This document shows positions 35,638 to 46,301 of a stretch of 64,000 nt of DNA, one piece after another. The notes under the pieces are model-generated. The model had not been told where the DNA came from and made no database searches. It saw only the letters and a list, made by a program, of their open reading frames with translations. The position numbers and the translations under genes were made by a program. Each line of letters starts with the position of its first letter. The stretch's first letter is position 1. Source of the stretch: Clarireedia homoeocarpa (taxonomy: Eukaryota; Ascomycota; Leotiomycetes; Helotiales; Rutstroemiaceae); contig LNKV01000001.1 in the NCBI GenBank assembly GCA_001465935.1, forward strand, positions 496,001-560,000, written 5' to 3'.

Positions 35638-35679
35638 TACAGTACCCCAACATAAGTTTAGGAATCGAGAAAAGCATAA
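35638..35679 (+). repeat. left terminal inverted repeat of the Tc1 element
   Basis: It begins with the TA target site and TACAGTAC. It matches the right end at TACAGTAC, ATAAGTTTA and CATAA with mismatches between. An AACCACCCA motif also recurs just inside both ends. Confidence 0.8.
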
Positions 35680-35795
35680 GATTAACCACCCACTTCTCTC
35701 TTTAATTAAAAATCAACCACACATTATTTTTGATTCAAATCAAGGATTAAGAGTAGTCTTATAGTCTAGTTTTAATTAAAAAAATCCTGTACAGT

Positions 35796-36896
35796 CTAGT
35801 ACTTCGTATGCCAACCCTTAGCCTCAATTACTGCATCACGCCTCCTCTCTATACTCCTTAAGTATGCCTCAAAAATAGAATCTGGAATACACTCCCAAGC
35901 TTCTATTAATGCTGATTCCAGTGCCTCAAGGGCAACTTCCCCTGTTCCCATCGTCTCAAGCTTAGGGTGTAACTTGAGAACTCAACTCTTAAGGTGCCCC
36001 TATATATGCTCGATCGGGTTCAAATCTGGGGAGTATGGAGGCTATTCGAGGACTGGTATAGCTCGATCTGCGAACTACTGGTGTACCTTACGGGTATTAT
36101 GGATAGGTGCGTTGTCCTGCATGAAAACTAGCCCGGGTTCCCAGTATCCTTCGATATTGTAGTTGAGTACTTCGAGGTAGGAGTTGGCAGAGTACCTATT
36201 CTTCTTCGATTCGAAGTCCCGGTCTATTATATAGAGATTAGACTTATGAATAGCCTTATCTTTCTACCAAAAGTATACCTATACTATCACTGATATATCC
36301 TTCGACTTCTTGTAGGTTGTAATATTCACTGGGAGTAGTTGTTCTGCTGCAGTATAGAATGCCTATTCCCTTACTCCGCCTTTGCCCCGCTCCGCTGAAT
36401 ACTTGTCACTCTATATATGCTTTGCGAAGTTATCGAATGTCCAATGCTTTCTAGCTCTGTACTAGTTATACCTGAGACGTGCAGTCTTCTCTGTTAAGAA
36501 CGGCCGCCGTCTACACCGCCAGTTTGTGATCCCAGAAGGCTCAAGCATACGCTGAAGGGTATAGTTGGCATATTTCTATCCGAACGCGTTGCGGACCTGT
36601 TGGTAGGTATCCTTCGGGTGTCGATGTACATAACGTATAAGGGCACGAACCTGTCGATCTGTATACTTGACTGGCCGGCCGGTTCGTTCTCTAGTAAACC
36701 CTTTATCGCGCAATAGGTCAGCCTTTACTGTGCTATAAACAGTGGTGATCGGGACTTTTAGGACCTTAGCAACTTTAGTGGCCGGAACACCACAAAGCCG
36801 TGCGCCAACGATCTGCCCTCTCTTTTTAGGAGTCAACTCCTTCCGCTTTTTAATATTCCCATCAAGGACTCCTAATATTCGACGTGGCGTAGGCAT
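35796..36896 (-). pseudogene. Tc1 transposase pseudogene
   Basis: 367 codons in one frame with ten internal stops and no net frameshift. The longest intact piece is the N-terminal 106 codons (36576-36896), which contain the DNA-binding helix-turn-helix (GARLCGVPATKVAKVLKVP) and a second HTH-like half (GRPVKYTDRQVRALIRYV). Since nearly all changes are of one type, decay was by RIP rather than drift. Confidence 0.9.
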
Positions 36897-36950
36897 GGGT
36901 GGTTGATTAAAAAGAGGTGTGGGTGGTGTTGAACGCGTAAAATCGCGATT

Positions 36951-36988
36951 TTATGGATTTTCGCTTAAACTTATTGCCTAGTACTGTA
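36951..36988 (-). repeat. right terminal inverted repeat of the Tc1 element
   Basis: Its reverse complement starts TACAGTACTAGGCA and continues ATAAGTTTA and CATAA, mirroring the left end. It ends at the second TA of the target duplication. Confidence 0.8.
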
Positions 36989-38094
36989 CACCTCCCTGAT
37001 CTTGGTCATTCTGATCAGCGTAGTCATCAACGGGCCGATCCATAAAACAGGCTGATCAGTAATCCGAGACCTGACTACGCGCTACCGTATGCATGAGCTA
37101 AGCATTTCAATCAATTTAACATGATATTCCCTTCGTACTCCATCACTCAATCAATTCTTCTTTTTATATAGTTTCCCGGCGAAATGTTCGCAAAATGGGA
37201 CTCGCGACTGGCATCCAAATCGCCGAATCTAAACCGCTTGTAGTTCTATGTACACTATGTCGCCCATCGAAGCATGTATGTGCCTGTTGTTATTGCAGCT
37301 TCGCGGACAAGGGTTTAAGAACAGCAGCATTCATGCATACATACCCTGAAAGGCCACCCTCTCCCGCCTCTCTCATACATACAGTACTACGAAGTATTTC
37401 CATTCTCCACCCGTTGAATTGAAGCTCATATCCATAATGACGTTCATTTTTGTCTAACTCACCCGAAGAAGAACCTACCTGCCTTGAATGTATCCGCAGC
37501 GCGCAGTCCCTGCCAGCTGAGCTAACTTTATCAAATCAGTCCTACATTCCTCATCGTGGCCCCTGAAGGAAGCTCCTACTATGCGACAGGGGTAATTCGT
37601 ACGCCAAGATAGATCAGTCAAGATAGTCTGACTAGCCTTATATCACTGCATTCTCTGAATCCTGTTGGTTAGCACGTTCTTGTGTAGATAATATGCGCCC
37701 TGGTTTGTAAAGAGTCCTCTAGAAAGCTTGGCGTAACAATTACGCCAAATACCGCAGTAGATCGGGGTACGATTCAAAGCGGGCGGCTGTTCATATTGAC
37801 ATCATGCAGAGATCGTTTCCTTACTATTCGATGAGAAAGATACTCAGAGTATATCTTGGCTTTATTTTTCTGGCTACGGTTACTGGTCTTGCTACTTACA
37901 GTACAGTACAGTACTTGGACTGTACGACCCTTAAATGCCCCCGCCCCGCAGGAGGAAGGGACGGAAAGGAAGGACAATATGCACAACACTTTTGGTGGGA
38001 TGATCAGGGATGTTGGTTCTAAGTCACTCCTGTCGACTGTACTGTATTATAACGGTCCGGTCTGGTTTGGCTCAGGTCGATGCGTCTGTTGGCT

Positions 38095-38140
38095 TGCTCG
38101 TGCTCGTGCTCGTGCTCGTCCTCGTCCTCGTCCTCGTCCT
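38095..38140 (+). repeat. hexanucleotide repeat (GCTCGT then CCTCGT)
   Basis: About four GCTCGT units followed by about four CCTCGT units, an array that switches unit midway. It creates spurious Ser/Cys- and Glu/Asp/His-rich frames. Confidence 0.9.
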
Positions 38141-40440
38141 TATTGGACAGGAGAGGAGCCACGATCCGTAGATCTACCGTGGGTGGTACGTACAGAGATG
38201 TATGTTCCTCATCGCCCCAAATGTACTTTCGTTTCCTTTCTAGCATACACGAGAGGGAGGGAGGAACAGAGCTTCACATAACTTACCTACTTCGTACATA
38301 TATCATTCATATTCCATGCTTAATTGTACATACAGTACATCCATGCCACTTAATTACCCAATCACCCCCTCAAACGAAGGAAGTCTTCTCCGTCGAATAT
38401 CCGGACATGCCTGCGCTGATCTCCAGTACTCTCGCTCGCTTGTATACACACCCCCCCCTCTCTCCCTTTCCACGGCTTTCTCATTTTATTTCGTACTTCC
38501 ACATGTTTACATGTTTTTTTTCTTTTTCTTCCCTGGTGTGCATCATGTCCCTCTACATACGCGTTTTGCATTCATTTCACCAAACTGCTGCAGCCTCTGG
38601 AACGCCCTTCCGTCTTCCCCGTAGATTGATTTTGGGAGATTTCGTGCGCCCGCCACAGTCGTGCATCGGCAGCCGAAACGTTTGTGTGCCTGTTTCTTCG
38701 TATTCCACAATAGTGGTAGCGTTGAAACCAAAACCAGGAAAGCGATTCTACTTGCAGTACTGTAAGGAATCTCTAGCCTACAGGTATAGTTCGTCGGGGA
38801 TGTACAGTAAGTACTTTGTACTTGGATTTCGGGTGTTGTAGTCTTTTACAAGTTTTTAGTGATTCTTGGCAATGTGGTGCACAAGTACATCACCACCACC
38901 CTCTCAGTGATGGACACGCGCACGCATATGTCTCTTCATGTACACAAGTACGTACTCTGTCCCCTGCCCTCTTCTTAACTACAGTAGAAACATGATGCCA
39001 AAGCAAAACGCTCGGCGATAAATTCTTACTTCCGCGGAGGGTTTTGACGAAACTGTGAATCTATGAATACAAACAAGAATGGATAAGTTAGCCTCTGTCT
39101 GCGGAGTATGGAAGCCGTAGTTATGAGTGGCTGGGCCCATTCTTCTCAGAGGCAGTTTCAGTGTTTTAGAGTTTGGTGAAGTTGCCCGGTTCATGAATAA
39201 TTCATTTCCCTCCTTGTACTTAGTATATTTATATGGTAATCTGAACCCTCCCCCCATCATCCCATTCCCATCACAATTCACATCTCCCAGTAACCTAATG
39301 ACTGCACAATTCCTTACTCATGTAAACCACACCAAACAAAATAATTCGAATCATTTCGCCCAAACTCCAACCACACACCACCCCCCACTGACTCACCACG
39401 GCATTTCTATTTCCCCTTCCTTCCTCCTTCCTCCGCGATCAGCCCCCTTGTTCCCCGTCCCATGCCAGGCTATCCGTGTATCACTCACCTGTCAACTAGT
39501 CCCGTTTGGGATATCCGCATTCAACCAATACCGTACGCTATTTACATTTGTCTACTGAAAAAGATGTTCAAGGATGAAGATGAACAATCGAGTTGAATGG
39601 CGTTTTCCGTGGGCTGAGGTATGGAGGCTTCCCCCACTACACCCCACCCCGCACTTTCCCCGGTAGGGTCTGCTTTGTACATCCTACGCTGATCTGTAAA
39701 TTATATTCTTGTTTTTTGCATTTTTCGCCGTCGCGGAAGGAGCTGAGGTAGTTTGTGTTAAGCTGAATTGGGCTGAGGCGCTTTTACTAGCGAAGGGAGG
39801 AGGTGTAAGTGGATTAGAGCAAGCTTTTGTAAAGTCGTGAATATAATATACTACCCGAATCAGGAGTGCACTGTAGAAAGACAACCCCTCTATCACTTGG
39901 CTCCCCTTCTCCCTCGATGGTAGAGTAGCACGTACCCAATTCATCCGGCATACTACTCTCCTACTTAGCCTATCTCCGATCCGCCAGCCCCATACATTTC
40001 ACACCGCCTAGAACTACATGTCTCTATCTATATTTGTCTACCTACCCATCTACCTGCCTATCTAATCTACCCATCTAATCTCCTCCCCTCACCCATCTCC
40101 CCCGTCCGTATAGTGCTCACTGTAACCGCAGCACTGCGTAAGAGGCCTGAATCTCCCATCGCGGCCCCCTCCCATATTATACCGCTCTCTTGAAATGCCG
40201 CATCAAAAGCTAGGTTGAGTTACATGGTGTGAAATATCCGTGTGAAATATCCCCACGTCCCCACCCCCCGGGGGGCTTCCCCGCGCGCTTAGCTTCTTCC
40301 ATTCTCATCATCGGCGTCTATTCACATAGCCAATCGACCTTCCGCCTCTCACCAACCGATCAGGAGAAGAGAGAGAAGGGTCTTTGTTCTAGAGTTTTAC
40401 TACATATATACACATCCAGCGCATCCACTCATATCAGCTA

Positions 40441-40469
40441 TCGTTCGTTCGTTCGTTCGTTCGTTCGTT
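40441..40469 (+). repeat. tetranucleotide repeat (TCGT)7
   Basis: Seven perfect TCGT units within a pyrimidine-rich stretch. Confidence 0.95.
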
Positions 40470-41597
40470 GTCCTGCGAGTTCTGAAAACCCATATGGCTC
40501 CTCTCCTCTCCTCTCTTCTTCCCCCAAGTGTTCTTCTCTCCGCCTCTCCCTCATTACCATTCCTTTGAGCGAGCTTCATATACCCCCCACCCCCCTGTAT
40601 TCCTTTCCCCCGTTCCACGATCTTCAAACCCTAGAACCCACCTCCCTGCCTGCTCCTCCCTCCTTACCTGCCTCCCCCCCCCCTCCTCTCAACAAAGTAC
40701 TTCAGCTTCAGCTCACCCCCGTCCCTAGCCGTATCTACCCCCCCCCCCTATATCCACCTCTATCAATCTACCTTTCCCATTCCAACCACAAGGGGATAGG
40801 GGATGTGACGTGATTAAATTCTCCCCATCTCTCCATTCTCACGAGTATGATAAGATCGATAGAATAGGATTCGCAGAGGCGAAGTACCACAAGGCTCTGA
40901 GAACCGAGTTAGCCATATGTATATAGATCGTAATTATAACACCGAATAAGGAGCGACATCAAACAACACATCCCACAAACCAAACCTAACGCGAAACTTT
41001 GAACAAAGATAAAGATAAAATATCTTCATTCCATTCCATCGCTTTGCCCCGTTGTGCTTTGCTTCGCTTATACTATACTATACTTAAACTAGCTGTCTTC
41101 ATCCTCTTCACGTACGCATCCAATCTAATTCAATCGGATGCAATCCTTTCGAATCAAGCCAAATCCCAGATACTCCTATGAAGTCATATTCCGCTGCTCA
41201 CTTTATGCACGCCAAGGCTACACCACACTCTCCTCGACTTTGTACAGTCCAGCCAAACACACCTTCCTTCCCCAAAGACTCGCCTGCAAATATATAAACA
41301 ATAAAGTAAAGTTTCAACAATCCATTCCCTATCCCAATCGCCTTCTGACAAGAACCCCAAAAAATTCCAACCCAAATCAAGCATAAAAAATGGTCTCGCC
41401 CCCCAAAATGTATAATCGGCCCAAATAAACCAATCCAATTCCATATCCCATCCGATCCAGACCCTTTCCCCCTTCCCCCTAAAGACCCGTTTTTTGGAAG
41501 CTGAGACCAAATGATAAGAGGGAAAGATACTGATTCTGGTTTCTCTTTACTGATCTTCAAAAGAAAAATAAAGACGTTTTCCCCCTTTTACCCCTTA

Positions 41598-41644
41598 ATA
41601 TGATATGATATGATATGATGATGATGATGATGATGATGATGATA
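41598..41644 (+). repeat. compound microsatellite (ATATG)n-(ATG)n
   Basis: About four ATATG units run directly into about nine ATG units. Confidence 0.95.
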
Positions 41645-42348
41645 TGCCCCTGGTTTTCGCGCCGACCAAGTTTTGAAAATGCTCCGGCCCATGCTTAAAA
41701 ATATGTTGTAAAACGTATGAAACGTAAGTATATGTAAGAAGTGTAAAAGATATGGATAAAAGGAACTTGGAAGAAATGTTTTGCTAGATAACCTAATTGG
41801 GCGATGGCAATGGTGGCGAGCACAAAATAAGTTAGAGTGGAGTTGGGATGATAAATGTAGCGAACCATAAAACCATCGATTGGAACGCATGGAGGCAGGG
41901 TAAAATAGGCCCTAACGGGTTCGTGTAAGTCGTGAGTAAAGATGCGTGATGGTGTAAACGGATAAAAATGCAGTGTGAGGTGGTACAAGACGTATGCAAA
42001 GATGTAGGTAACTCGTAAGACGTAAAGCCCAGATCGCCACAAAACTGGACGTGGCCCGTCAGACAGCATAAAGAATTCGGACATCATGCTCAACAGCGTG
42101 CCGAGTATCGGCCCGTCTGCTATAATTCCCATTCGTGTGTCATCATAAGCCGAATATTCTAGGTTGATCCTAGATTGCAATCCCTAGAAGGTAGCATCAG
42201 ATCACGCTGTGCTACTCCGTTGTGCTGCTCCCGTTGAATGCACGCACGTGTCGGAACGTAATTCCGCATTCTCGGTCGGAACCACTGTCGGGGTTGAGTT
42301 TGGTGGCGTAATTAGCTGGGCGTGAAATTTTAGTATGCCACAAGGAAT

Positions 42349-44545
42349 TCAAGTGGCCAAAAAGTCCATGCCTAATCCGTGTGCAAGACTTTGCCAATCC
42401 CAACTACGCTCATCCTTTGCATCCATCAATTTCCACACCTCTTCCAGCACCTTTAATGCGGCATCCGAGTTACGATATTGCATGTACGCTTTGACAACTC
42501 CGATGGCTTTGCGAATGGGATCTCGTTGCCTTTCTTCAAACGCTGCACATCCAATGATGAACGCTGGAGCGAGAACAAGTGTCTGAGAAGGATCGCGCGG
42601 AGGGACTTTTTCCAACAATACAATTCCGTCATCAACCGCTTTCGTAATCCGAGGATCCGGTCGCCAGCTAGTAGTTTTCGGTGGGTATATGGTACGCCAC
42701 AGGTAAACCCACATCATTTGTTTGTAGAGTAGACCGGCGAGATCACGCGAGTCTCCTGCAGGCCATGCTGGTTTCCAGTCTCGGATCCCAGCATCAATTT
42801 CAGCAGCCCGGTACAACGAGGTGTAATCTACTACAGTATCAACACCTTTGGCCATGTTCTCCCGAATCAAATTTCGAATATTGGTAATCTTCGACATGTA
42901 CATGAACAAACCATCGTTGACTCCGAGAAGGCGGACTGCATCAGGTTGAATGATATTGGTTGGTAAATTCCAATCATCGTAGACTGCACCAAGTCGTGCC
43001 CGACCTTGAGGATCATTCTGTGGTAACGAAATTAGTTCATCTAGGATGATGTGATACTGGAAGAATTCACGTATGAACTCCAGGAATGGTCCGTCCTCAG
43101 GGGGCGATTGCTGAATGAGCCTTTGATAAGCTGCCAGGTGAACACGATGTTGGCCAGTAGGGGTGGGGTCGGCAAGAGTTTGAAGCACGAGGCAGAGCAT
43201 CTGACCATATCGAGCAGAGATGATGACGTTCCCATTCATGTTCGAGTTCTCTCCTCGGTTCTGTCTCTCCATATCATTGTGAAGTTCTTTCATAGCTGCC
43301 GTTTGGTGGTACTGAGATCGCTTTTCTAGGATATCCTGGTTGACATCTGGATGTTCTTGTAGTAGCTTAACCCCGTAACTTGATTCGTAATCGATATGCT
43401 TGCTGGAAAGTGCGAGGATAGAATGCATCAATCCAAGATGCTGAACAGCCATGGGCAGTAACATATCCTTGAAAGCATTATTGCGTTCGCCTTCGACGGT
43501 AAAGATCGAGCTTAACCTGTAGATGTAGTGTTCAAAGAAAACCTTGTCCCCACTTGTTTCTACACCATGTATCACAGGTGCCAGAGTGATAGTGGGCAAA
43601 CTAAGCCTCCGCAGACGAGCGGCTGTCGATATCATCAGTTCTTCCGCACTTTGTCGGCGCTTCCATAATGCCATACCTTCTTCTGCTTTTTCTTTACCAC
43701 TTTTCCATAACTGCCTATCTTGATAGCCTTCACAGATGACAGCGTTCTTATTGCAGTTCATACCTATGTCAATGAAGTGTTAGTACCCGGAGCTACTGGA
43801 GAGAAGCTCGAACGACAGCATTCGGGCGAGAGTGAGACGTACACCTTGGTTTCATCTCATCACACTTCTTCTTCCTCTTCCTGCAAGTTATGCATCCAGT
43901 CTTTGACCGACCCTTTGAAACTTTGTTTAAAGTCTCCGGAGTCTGAACGGGATGCTTACGCGGACGTCCTCGAGGTCGTTTCGCTTGCATAGGCGACCTT
44001 ATCGCAGATGGTGTCTGAGGCGGCTGTGCTTCCTTCACCTCCGACAAATTCAGTTCATCTTCCAAAGGCTCCAACTTCGGTACCAACATCATCTCAACAT
44101 CTTGATCCTGCTCACGGTCGCCTTCCCACGATTCCGTTCCGTCCTTGAGATGTTCATGGCCATGCTCATGTTCATGTTCATGCTCTTCCTCCTCCTCCTC
44201 CACAAAGCCCACCGATGCACTCCAAGGATCACCACACGATGAGGCAGCCGATGTGATTACTGTATTTGATGATGAACTCGAACCCACTGAACCATCCATA
44301 CTTCCCGCTCTCACTTCGAATCTATTTGATTTGTACACCTGCACACTGAAGTCAAAGGCCTCCTCAGGTCGTACTCGTCGTTTGGTTGGAGGTCGAATAA
44401 TTCGTGCTACTTGTCTTGATCCTACTCGAATCGCACCTGGGGTCTGTCGTAAAATTTCTTCAACTTCGTCTCGATCTGGGCTAGTTGAATGGTCCGACCA
44501 TTGGAAGATTGCCTCCTCTGACATAGGACCAAAGTGCATGTCCAT
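42349..44545 (-). CDS. Zn2Cys6 transcription factor with AT-hook
   Basis: Exons on the complement, 43843-44545 and 42349-43763, join in phase 1 across a 79-bp intron (gtacgt…atag) inside the fourth zinc-binding Cys codon. The product is 705 aa. Cysteines C218, C221, C228, C235, C238 and C245 fit C-x2-C-x6-C-x6-C-x2-C-x6-C exactly. A KRPRGRPRKHP AT-hook at about 189-198 precedes them. The N-terminal third is acidic, with an EEEEEEHEHEHEHGHEH tract that might bind metal or only be low complexity. The C-terminal 450 residues are helical, like the fungal-specific transcription factor domain (…FFEHYIYRLSSIFTVEG…, QHLGLMHSILALSSKH). A nuclear regulator; its targets are unknown. I start at ATG 44545; the frame upstream offers only TTG. 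It is isolated by very long non-coding flanks. Confidence 0.9.
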
Positions 44546-45224
44546 ATCCACCGCAGCACCGCAGAGTTTCAAGACGTGAATCCGATATGTGTATCGCTTT
44601 TATTGAGGGGAACTGAATTGGAGTACTTCACCACTGCCTATAAATGCTGCAACTCAACACCACATCTATCGATCGCAGTCAGACCATTCGCATATGTTGG
44701 CGACAGGAACCGTGTAATAGTAGTAGTTATCGAGTGCTCTGTAGTTGTTTAGACGTGGTACGAGGGACTCGAAGTCGGGAGTGGTTGATTGTCGAGTGCC
44801 GGATTGAATGTGGTGGAAGCTTTTGACGAAGGAACGAAGCGATCGAGGAGGTTCACAATGGTAGTATGTATATCACTACACTTTGTAACAATATATGGGT
44901 TCTCGGGAACACAACGCCCATGCACCGCACCGTACTGCACTCCACACTTGTTTCTCTGTCTCTCGCCGAGAAAAGAGGAATTGTCTAGGATTCGGGGGTA
45001 GGAAGATTCGCTTCAGACGGGCCTGCAGGGTTGATTGTTAATTAAGGCCAGAGGATATTGAAGGAGGTGATTGCAGACCCCGACAAAAGTCGTTGGGCCA
45101 AGGAGTGAATGGTGGTGGGCAAGGTAGTAAGTGGGCAAGAGTGGTAAGGTAGGAATGGAAGGTAGCAGACGAACAGCGTAAAGCGTGGAGCGTGAATTGG
45201 GGTGAGGGTGTGAACTATGAAGTA

Positions 45225-45290
45225 CGAGGCCTGAGGTGAGGTGTGAGGTATGAGGCGTGAGGCATGAGGCGTGAGGTGTAAAGGTGGGTT
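45225..45290 (+). repeat. degenerate GAGGYRTG minisatellite
   Basis: Tandem runs of 8-10 bp units such as GAGGTGTG, GAGGTATG, GAGGCGTG and GAGGCATG. A G-rich strand continues with GGTCGAGG repeats to about 45430. Confidence 0.8.
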
Positions 45291-46263
45291 GGATGGTGAA
45301 GACGAGGGTTGAAGTGCAAATGTGGGTGGAGTGAATGTGGGTTGTGGAAGGGTTGTTAAGATGTGTGAGGATGATGAGTGAGGGTCGAGGGGGTCGAGGG
45401 GGTCAAGGTCGAGGGGGGTCAAGGGCAGGTGAAGAGATACAAAATAGAAAAATGGCCGTGCACGTAGAATGCCATCCAAGCCGGGGCGCCTTACTGTACG
45501 GAGTATTACACTTTTGCTCTGTTTCTATTTCCTCGGGTTTTCCGTGCTCCGTCTGCTCGCTCGAGTCGCTGTCTTGTTTCAATTGTTCGTCTCCTGGATG
45601 ATAACTGTCTTTCGCTTCTCCGCTTTCTGGTTTGATTTTCACGATCGATCGACGACGGGGAGGCACCTTTAGAAGAACGTTGAGAAGAAAACACGAACGG
45701 ATAAATGAAGATTCGCCGTCTGCTGTCTTATAAGAAGTGGTGAGGACTTTGCACTCAAGGATAGGTGGTCGTTGAGCTCGAGTAGACCTGACCGACTATC
45801 TCCCGTGCTTCCGGAGAGTAGCAAACAGCACAAGGGAGCGAATGAAAGATAAATTGATAACTGCTGGGGGAAATGTGTGCCTTTCTGTACTTTCTGTACT
45901 TCTTAACCTTATACCGTACGAGTTATGTACATGTACTAACGAACAGAGCCAAGGCCGAATGCGGGAAAAGGCTGTCCAGGTAATACAGTAATAATGGAGC
46001 AACAAAGAGGTCGATGGTCGATGGTCGTACTTCTGCGTAGCTTCGTCGATGTTTCCAGGGGGGCTTGCTGCTTCTCCGCTCTAATGTACGGAAAGTCAAG
46101 GACAGGCCTCTAAGCGAACGAGAAGGAGGCAGTCTGCAGTCTGCAGTAAGAACTGTACTGTAGTGTGGTTGCACTGTGCAAATAAAAAAGAGGAGCAAAA
46201 AAAGGGTAAAGGAACAAGGGCGCAATTCGTTCCGTGATATGATGCAGCGCTGCAACAATGCTT

Positions 46264-46301
46264 TAGTTCTAGTTCTAGCTCTAGCTCTAGCTCTAGCTCT
46301 T
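46264..46301 (+). repeat. hexanucleotide repeat (TTCTAG/CTCTAG)
   Basis: About six units of a 6-bp CTAG-containing repeat. Confidence 0.9.

Larger units (their letters stand above)
35638..36988 (-). mobile_element. Tc1/mariner (DD34E) transposon, RIP-inactivated
   Basis: An element of about 1.35 kb bounded by imperfect inverted repeats. Both start TACAGTAC and share ATAAGTTTA and CATAA blocks, with TA at each outer edge, which is the Tc1 target duplication. Inside, on the minus strand, is a transposase frame from ATG 36896 to TAG at 35796-35798. It is 1101 bp and still a multiple of three. It holds an N-terminal helix-turn-helix region, the QDNAPIH aspartate, and PPYSPDLNPIE 34 residues later, ending AKGWHTKY. 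Nine TAG codons and one TGA interrupt it. At the recognisable family positions these replace Trp (TGG to TAG), the product of CpA-to-TpA mutation on the other strand, which is the RIP signature. An E-to-K change next to the first catalytic Asp is also likely. It cannot be autonomous. Confidence 0.93.
36989..42348. other. 5.4-kb gene-free region downstream of the Zn2Cys6 gene
   Basis: I find no supportable gene. Long frames such as 38080-38841 and 40229-40813 on plus arise from pyrimidine-rich and hexanucleotide-repeat sequence. A minus frame at 41695-42180 (hydrophobic, 145 aa from its first ATG) is the only one with a protein-like look and lies just past the transcription-factor gene, but it has no motif. 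Repeats at 38095, 40441 and 41598 are listed separately. The plus strand of 38.3-41.5 kb is strongly C/T-rich, with C runs of nine or more. Confidence 0.5.

Noticed and set aside
38019..38246. His/Glu/Asp repeat frame on the minus strand (EDEDEHEHEHEQ)
   Set aside because: A direct reading of the hexanucleotide microsatellite, unrelated to the genuine EH tract in the Zn2Cys6 protein.
38080..38841. 253-codon plus-strand frame beginning MRLLACSCSCSC
   Set aside because: The start is produced by the GCTCGT/CCTCGT repeat and the rest is pyrimidine-rich DNA giving Ser/Pro/Leu/Phe runs. No motif or splice context.
40229..40813. 194-codon plus-strand frame rich in Pro and Ser
   Set aside because: Translation of C/T-rich DNA with poly-C tracts; other frames of the same DNA are equally open.
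41695..42180. 161-codon hydrophobic minus-strand frame just past the Zn2Cys6 gene
   Set aside because: Its first codon is TTG (first ATG gives 145 aa) and composition is dominated by Tyr/Phe/Leu from AT-rich DNA. No family motif. Kept only as a weak possibility; expression data could revive it.
45042..45479. 145-codon minus-strand frame
   Set aside because: Opposite strand of the GAGGYRTG minisatellite; low-complexity Pro/His/Thr translation.
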